A stretch of DNA of 64,000 nt from Sinosporangium siamense (lineage in GTDB: Bacteria > Actinomycetota > Actinomycetes > Streptosporangiales > Streptosporangiaceae): contig NZ_BOOW01000010.1 of the NCBI RefSeq assembly GCF_016863435.1, positions 124,001-188,000 of the forward strand. Reading direction: 5' to 3'. Numbering within the stretch: the first letter of the stretch is position 1; each line of letters begins with the position of its first letter. A program made the position numbers and the translations under genes. Below the pieces are notes generated by a model. The model made no database searches and was not told where the DNA came from. It was given only the letters and a program-made list of their open reading frames with translations. This document shows, in pieces, positions 60,413-64,000 of this stretch.

Positions 60413-61392
60413 GGCGGCTCGCCACGGCGGCGCTGCTGCTCGCCGCACTCGTGCCGGTCGCGGGATGCGCCGCCACCTCCGCTCAGGGGGCGCAGACCGT
60501 GACGGTGCGCCTGCCCGACCCCGGCAACGCCGGGGTGCTGGCGGCGGGCAAGAAGGACGGCAGCCTGGCCAAGGCCCTGGAGAAGGCGGGCGCCCGGATC
60601 GAGTGGACGGGGCAGTTCGCGGCCTTCGCTCCCATCGCCCAGGCGATTAACTCCGGTCAGCTCGACTACGGCGTCGGCTCGATCACCTCCGGGGTCGGGG
60701 CACTCGCCGCCAAACCCAGCTTCAAGATCTTCGCGGTCGGCAAGCCCGACCTGGCGGGCGAGGGCATCCTCGTCAAGGAGGGCAGCCCGATCGCGTCGGT
60801 CGCCGACCTCGCCGGCCGCAAGGTGGCCGTCAACAAGGGCGGCACCGGTGAATATCTGTTGCTCAAGGCACTGGCGAAGCACGGCATAAGCCCCGACAAG
60901 GTCGAGCGGGTCTACCTGCCGCCCGCCGACGCGGCCACCGCCTTCAACGCCGGCCAGGTGGACGCCTGGGCGTCGTGGGGCAACTTCGTGCTGGCCGCCC
61001 AGGCCAACTCGGGAGCGAAGTTCCTCGCCGACGGCACCGCGATCGGGTCGGACAACTACCAGATCCACGTCGTGTCCACCGCACTGGCCGACAAGCACCC
61101 GCGGGTGGTGCGTGCCCTTTACGACTATCTCAACCGGGGTAGCCTCGCCAGCCGCGAGAACCCCGCTCCCTACATCAACGTCTTCACGTCGGCCGGGCCC
61201 ACCGCCGTCGCGGGCCGGCTCAAGGAGCTGACCGAGGCGTCGGTCAGGGAGGACCCCGTCATCGAGGCCGTCACCCCCGCGGACCTGCCGAGGTTCGACG
61301 CCGTGGCCGGTTTCTTCGCCGAGCAGAAGGTCACCCAGACCCGCGTCTCGGTCAAGGAGCACGTCGTCGACCCGCTGAAGGCCGCGCCATGA
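60409..61392 (+). CDS. Aliphatic sulfonate-type ABC substrate-binding lipoprotein (SsuA family)
   Basis: 327 residues; GAGGACGGC before the ATG, which overlaps the previous stop. Lipobox VPVAGC with Cys near 20. NMT1/SsuA-like domain: SVADLAGRKVAVNKGGTGEY, GQVDAWASWGNF and VVSTALADKHP. It delivers an organosulfur ligand to the permease encoded next. The ligand is not specified by sequence. Confidence 0.9.
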   Translation: MRRLATAALLLAALVPVAGCAATSAQGAQTVTVRLPDPGNAGVLAAGKKDGSLAKALEKAGARIEWTGQFAAFAPIAQAINSGQLDYGVGSITSGVGALAAKPSFKIFAVGKPDLAGEGILVKEGSPIASVADLAGRKVAVNKGGTGEYLLLKALAKHGISPDKVERVYLPPADAATAFNAGQVDAWASWGNFVLAAQANSGAKFLADGTAIGSDNYQIHVVSTALADKHPRVVRALYDYLNRGSLASRENPAPYINVFTSAGPTAVAGRLKELTEASVREDPVIEAVTPADLPRFDAVAGFFAEQKVTQTRVSVKEHVVDPLKAAP

Positions 61393-62303
61393 CGGTCCTG
61401 CACACCGGGGGCGTTCCCGCCCCCCGCGAACGCGGTGCGGTGGGCCCGGGGCCCTCGCCGCACGCGACGGATCCCGGACCGGGGCGGACGACCTCCACCG
61501 CTCTGGTCCGGCCCGAGCCTCCACGACGGGTGAAACGCGGGGCCGCGGCCGCCTTCGCCCTGAGAGCGCTCGGACCCGTGGTGCTGGCCGCCCTCTGGGC
61601 GGCCGGCACCACCTCCGGCTGGATCCGCCCCGACGTGCTGGCCTCCCCGGCGCAGGTCGCCGCGGCGTTCGCCGAGCTGTACGGCGACGGCCAGCTCGGC
61701 GACGCCCTCGCGGTCTCGCTGACCCGAGCCGGGGTGGGGCTCGCCCTCGGCGCCGCCGCCGGGCTGGCGCTCGGCCTGCTCAGCGGGCTGGTGGCACTGG
61801 GCGAGGAGCTCGTGGACCCCACCGTGCAGATGCTGCGCACGATCCCGTTCCTGGCGCTCGTGCCGCTGTTCATCGTGTGGTTCGGCATCGGCGAGGCGTC
61901 CAAAGTCATCCTGATCGCCGTCGCCACCTCCTTCCCGATGTACGTCAACGCCCTCAGCGGCACCCGCAACGCCGACCGCAAACAGGTGGAGGCCGCCAAG
62001 GCGTTCGGGGTGCGCGGGTTCAGGCTCGTGCGCGAGGTGATCCTGCCGGGCGCGCTGCCGTCGCTGCTCGTCGGGCTGCGCCTGTCGCTTACGCTCAGCG
62101 TGATCGCGCTGATCGCGGCCGAGGAGATCAACTCCACGGCCGGGCTCGGCTATCTGATGACGCAGGCCAGGGAGTTCGTGCGGACCGACATCCTGGTGGT
62201 CGTCATCCTGCTCTACGCGTTGCTTGGGCTGCTGGCCGACCTGCTCGTGCGCACGCTGGAGCGGGTGCTCATGCCGTGGCGGGCGGGGGTGGCGATCCGA
62301 TGA
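61389..62303 (+). CDS. Sulfonate-type ABC permease (SsuC family)
   Basis: 304 residues; the ATG overlaps the previous stop. A long unstructured N-terminus (about 45 residues) precedes six membrane helices. The coupling loop is VEAAKAFGVRGFRLVREVILPGALP. AEEINSTAGLGYLM is typical of SsuC/TauC. It works with the overlapping ATPase gene. Confidence 0.92.
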   Translation: MTVLHTGGVPAPRERGAVGPGPSPHATDPGPGRTTSTALVRPEPPRRVKRGAAAAFALRALGPVVLAALWAAGTTSGWIRPDVLASPAQVAAAFAELYGDGQLGDALAVSLTRAGVGLALGAAAGLALGLLSGLVALGEELVDPTVQMLRTIPFLALVPLFIVWFGIGEASKVILIAVATSFPMYVNALSGTRNADRKQVEAAKAFGVRGFRLVREVILPGALPSLLVGLRLSLTLSVIALIAAEEINSTAGLGYLMTQAREFVRTDILVVVILLYALLGLLADLLVRTLERVLMPWRAGVAIR

Positions 62304-63073
62304 CCGGGGCTGCCGCCGAGGCTCCCGCCGTACGCACCGGGTGGACCGCCGAGGCTCCCGCCGTACTTTCCGATCGGGCCGAGGCCCTCGCCGTGCACGC
62401 CACCGGGGTGCGCCGGGTGTTCGGGGAGCGGGCGGTGCTCGACGGTGTGGACCTGTCGATCGCGCCGGGGGAGTTCGTCGCGCTCCTCGGCGCGAGCGGC
62501 ACAGGTAAGACGACCCTTTTGCGGATCCTGGCCGGACTGGACGGCGCGGACGAAGGGGATGTGTTCGTCCCCGAGGTGCGCACCGTCGTCTTCCAGGAAC
62601 CCCGCCTTATCCCCTCCAAAAGGGTCGTCGACAACGTCGTCCTCGGCCTGTCGCGGAGTGCCCGCGCCGCAGGGCTCACCGCGCTGGCCGAGGTCGGCCT
62701 CCACGCCCACGCTCAGGCGTGGCCCGCGACCCTCTCCGGCGGCGAGGCCCAGCGGGTGGCGCTCGCCCGCGCCCTCGTGCGCGAACCCGGGCTGCTCCTG
62801 CTCGACGAGCCGTTCGCCGCGCTCGACGCCCTCACCCGCCTGCGCATGCAGGACCTGATCGCCGAGCTCTGCCGCAAACACCGCCCCGCCGTACTACTCG
62901 TGACACACGACGTGGAGGAGGCCGTGCGGCTCGCCGACCGCGTCGTCGTGCTGTCGGAGGGGCGGTTCGCCACCGATGTGCGCGTCGGCCTCGACCATCC
63001 GCGCGACCGCACCGACCAGGCGTTCGCCGCGCTCCGCCGCCGCCTTCTCGAAGACCTTGGAGTCGACCAGTGA
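62300..63073 (+). CDS. Sulfonate-type ABC ATP-binding protein (SsuB family)
   Basis: 257 residues; ATG overlaps the permease stop. The first 35 residues contain a repeat of AEAPAV. Walker A GASGTGKTT, Q-loop VFQEPRLIPSKRVVDNV, signature LSGGEAQRVALARA, Walker B LLLLDEPFAALD, switch His VTHDVEEAV. These match the SsuB/TauB group. Confidence 0.93.
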   Translation: MTGAAAEAPAVRTGWTAEAPAVLSDRAEALAVHATGVRRVFGERAVLDGVDLSIAPGEFVALLGASGTGKTTLLRILAGLDGADEGDVFVPEVRTVVFQEPRLIPSKRVVDNVVLGLSRSARAAGLTALAEVGLHAHAQAWPATLSGGEAQRVALARALVREPGLLLLDEPFAALDALTRLRMQDLIAELCRKHRPAVLLVTHDVEEAVRLADRVVVLSEGRFATDVRVGLDHPRDRTDQAFAALRRRLLEDLGVDQ

Positions 63074-63951
63074 CCATCCGCATCGGCGTTCACGCCAACA
63101 ACCCCTCGCTGCTCTTGCTCTCCCACCTGGACCACCTGCTGGCCGGCATCGAGGTGCACCGCTACACCGACGGCACCACCACAGGCCGCCTCCTCGCCGA
63201 CGGAGTCTTCGACGTCGGCGGCACCGGTTCCACCCCGCCGCTCGCCGCCCAGGCCGCCGGCCTGCCGATCGTCTACGCCGCCGCCTCCGCACCCCGCCCC
63301 GGCCACGGCGCGCTGCTCGTCGCCAAGGACGGCCCTGTCACCGGGGTCGCCGACCTCGCGGGGCGGCCCGTCGCGTTCGGTGTGGGCTCCTGGCAGACGC
63401 ACTTCCTGGCCAAACTGCTGGCCGTCGCCGGACTCTCCTACCGCGACATCGAGCCGCGCCGGGCCACGTCCGACTCCGGGCCGGACCTGCTGACCGGCGT
63501 CGTCGCGGGATGGGTCGCGCAGGGCGCCGAACTGGTCGAGGCCGAGCGGTCAGGCAGGTACACCCGGCTCGCGGTCACGGGGGAGGTCATCACCGACCGA
63601 TCGGTCTACTTCACCAGCAGATACGTCGCAGAAGAGCGGCCCGAGGTCGTCGCCACCGTGGTGAAGGCGCTGCGTGAGGCCGACCGCTGGGCCGTGGAGC
63701 ACCCGCGCGAGGCGGCCGAGATCACCGCCGCCGCTCTCGGAGGCACCGCCGGCTCCTGGGAGACCGCGCTGAAGCGGCTGCCCTGGGCGCTTGAGCCGGT
63801 GACGCCCGAGTTCCTGGCCGAACAGCAGGAAGGGGCCGACATCCTGGCCGCCGCCGGCTACCTGCCGGGCCCGATCGACGTGCGCGCGGCCGTCGTGCCC
63901 GCCCTGAACACGGCGGTCGCGTCGGTGCTCGCCGAGGCGGCGGCCCGATGA
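63070..63951 (+). CDS. Second sulfonate-binding-like protein without signal peptide
   Basis: 293 residues from a GTG overlapping the ssuB-like stop. It starts directly with the first strand of a periplasmic-binding fold (IRIGVHANNPSLLLLSHLDH). Then come VGGTGSTPPLAAQAAGLP and GVADLAGRPVAFGVGSW of the SsuA/NMT1 group. The lack of a signal peptide suggests a cytoplasmic role, possibly enzymatic like DszB, though the DszB Cys motif is absent. Confidence 0.8.
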   Translation: MTIRIGVHANNPSLLLLSHLDHLLAGIEVHRYTDGTTTGRLLADGVFDVGGTGSTPPLAAQAAGLPIVYAAASAPRPGHGALLVAKDGPVTGVADLAGRPVAFGVGSWQTHFLAKLLAVAGLSYRDIEPRRATSDSGPDLLTGVVAGWVAQGAELVEAERSGRYTRLAVTGEVITDRSVYFTSRYVAEERPEVVATVVKALREADRWAVEHPREAAEITAAALGGTAGSWETALKRLPWALEPVTPEFLAEQQEGADILAAAGYLPGPIDVRAAVVPALNTAVASVLAEAAAR

Positions 63952-64000
63952 GCACCGAGGTGCTGTGGTACGCCGTGCCGCGCGACGGGGCATACCCCTG
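63948..64000 (+). CDS. Start of a probable LLM-class flavin-dependent monooxygenase (truncated by window)
   Basis: Only 17 codons are present, from an ATG overlapping the previous stop (ATGA). The N-terminus EVLWYAVPRDGAYP resembles the first strand of SsuD-like alkanesulfonate monooxygenases (xxWFxPTxGD). Operon context supports an FMNH2-dependent enzyme that releases sulfite. Too short for a firm call. Confidence 0.45.
   Translation, partial: MSTEVLWYAVPRDGAYP

Overview
The window is a high-GC actinobacterial chromosome segment. GTG and TTG starts are common and ATGA/GTGA stop-start overlaps are frequent. The gene set includes NarL-type two-component pairs, a Pkn-type receptor kinase, SigE-family sigma, CsoR copper control, DUF4328 and DUF6504. 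A filamentous actinomycete, possibly of the Streptosporangiales, is my inference; no marker gene here settles the genus. There is no CRISPR array, no recognisable insertion sequence and no large mobile island. The only RNA gene I find is a tRNA-Arg.

Layout from left to right. 1-1.9 kb: the end of a membrane protein, then a NarL/DesR-type response regulator and its histidine kinase. 2.1-6.5 kb: a copper resistance operon (AhpD-like protein, CsoR, CopZ-like chaperone, His-rich exported protein, CopA-type ATPase) with two CsoR-like operators and a strong terminator. 6.7-18 kb: an XRE-cupin regulator and a CoxG-like protein, divergent from a molybdenum hydroxylase (FAD, 2Fe-2S and Mo subunits), a hydroxyisobutyrate-dehydrogenase-like enzyme, a DHDPS/NAL-family aldolase and a spermidine/putrescine-type ABC importer. 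This looks like one uptake-and-catabolism unit for an unknown organic nitrogen or heterocyclic compound. 18.3-19.5 kb: tRNA-Arg and a solitary tyrosine recombinase. 19.6-25.2 kb: an exported TAP-like hydrolase, an APH-fold phosphotransferase, cobalamin genes cobD-cobQ and an ArsR-type regulator.

25.5-30.4 kb: a small lipoprotein, then a two-gene unit of a winged-helix-like protein overlapping a 1179-residue protein with two separate P-loop NTPase modules, the second HerA-like. This is the best candidate in the window for an undescribed system. 30.8-39.4 kb: mixed single genes (two serine hydrolases, SDR, quinone reductase, receptor kinase, HAD phosphatase, M48 protease). 39.6-44.5 kb: a probable DNA-damage operon of DUF6504, DnaE2 and a Nudix-motif protein behind a LexA-type box. 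44.5-49.4 kb: a GT39-like transferase, a small secreted protein, a WecA/TagO-like transferase and a phytase-like esterase. 49.9-51.7 kb: SigE-family sigma and its membrane partner. 51.8-55.0 kb: a siderophore importer (two FecCD permeases and a lipoprotein) under a clear IdeR/DmdR iron box. 55.0-59.2 kb: a DUF4328 protein, an orphan NarL response regulator and a divergent MacB-like ABC exporter. 59.3-64 kb: an organosulfur uptake/desulfurisation operon behind a cysteine-containing leader peptide. It holds a DszB-like protein, an SsuA/SsuC/SsuB-type importer, a second binding protein and the start of a probable flavin monooxygenase, and runs off the window edge.
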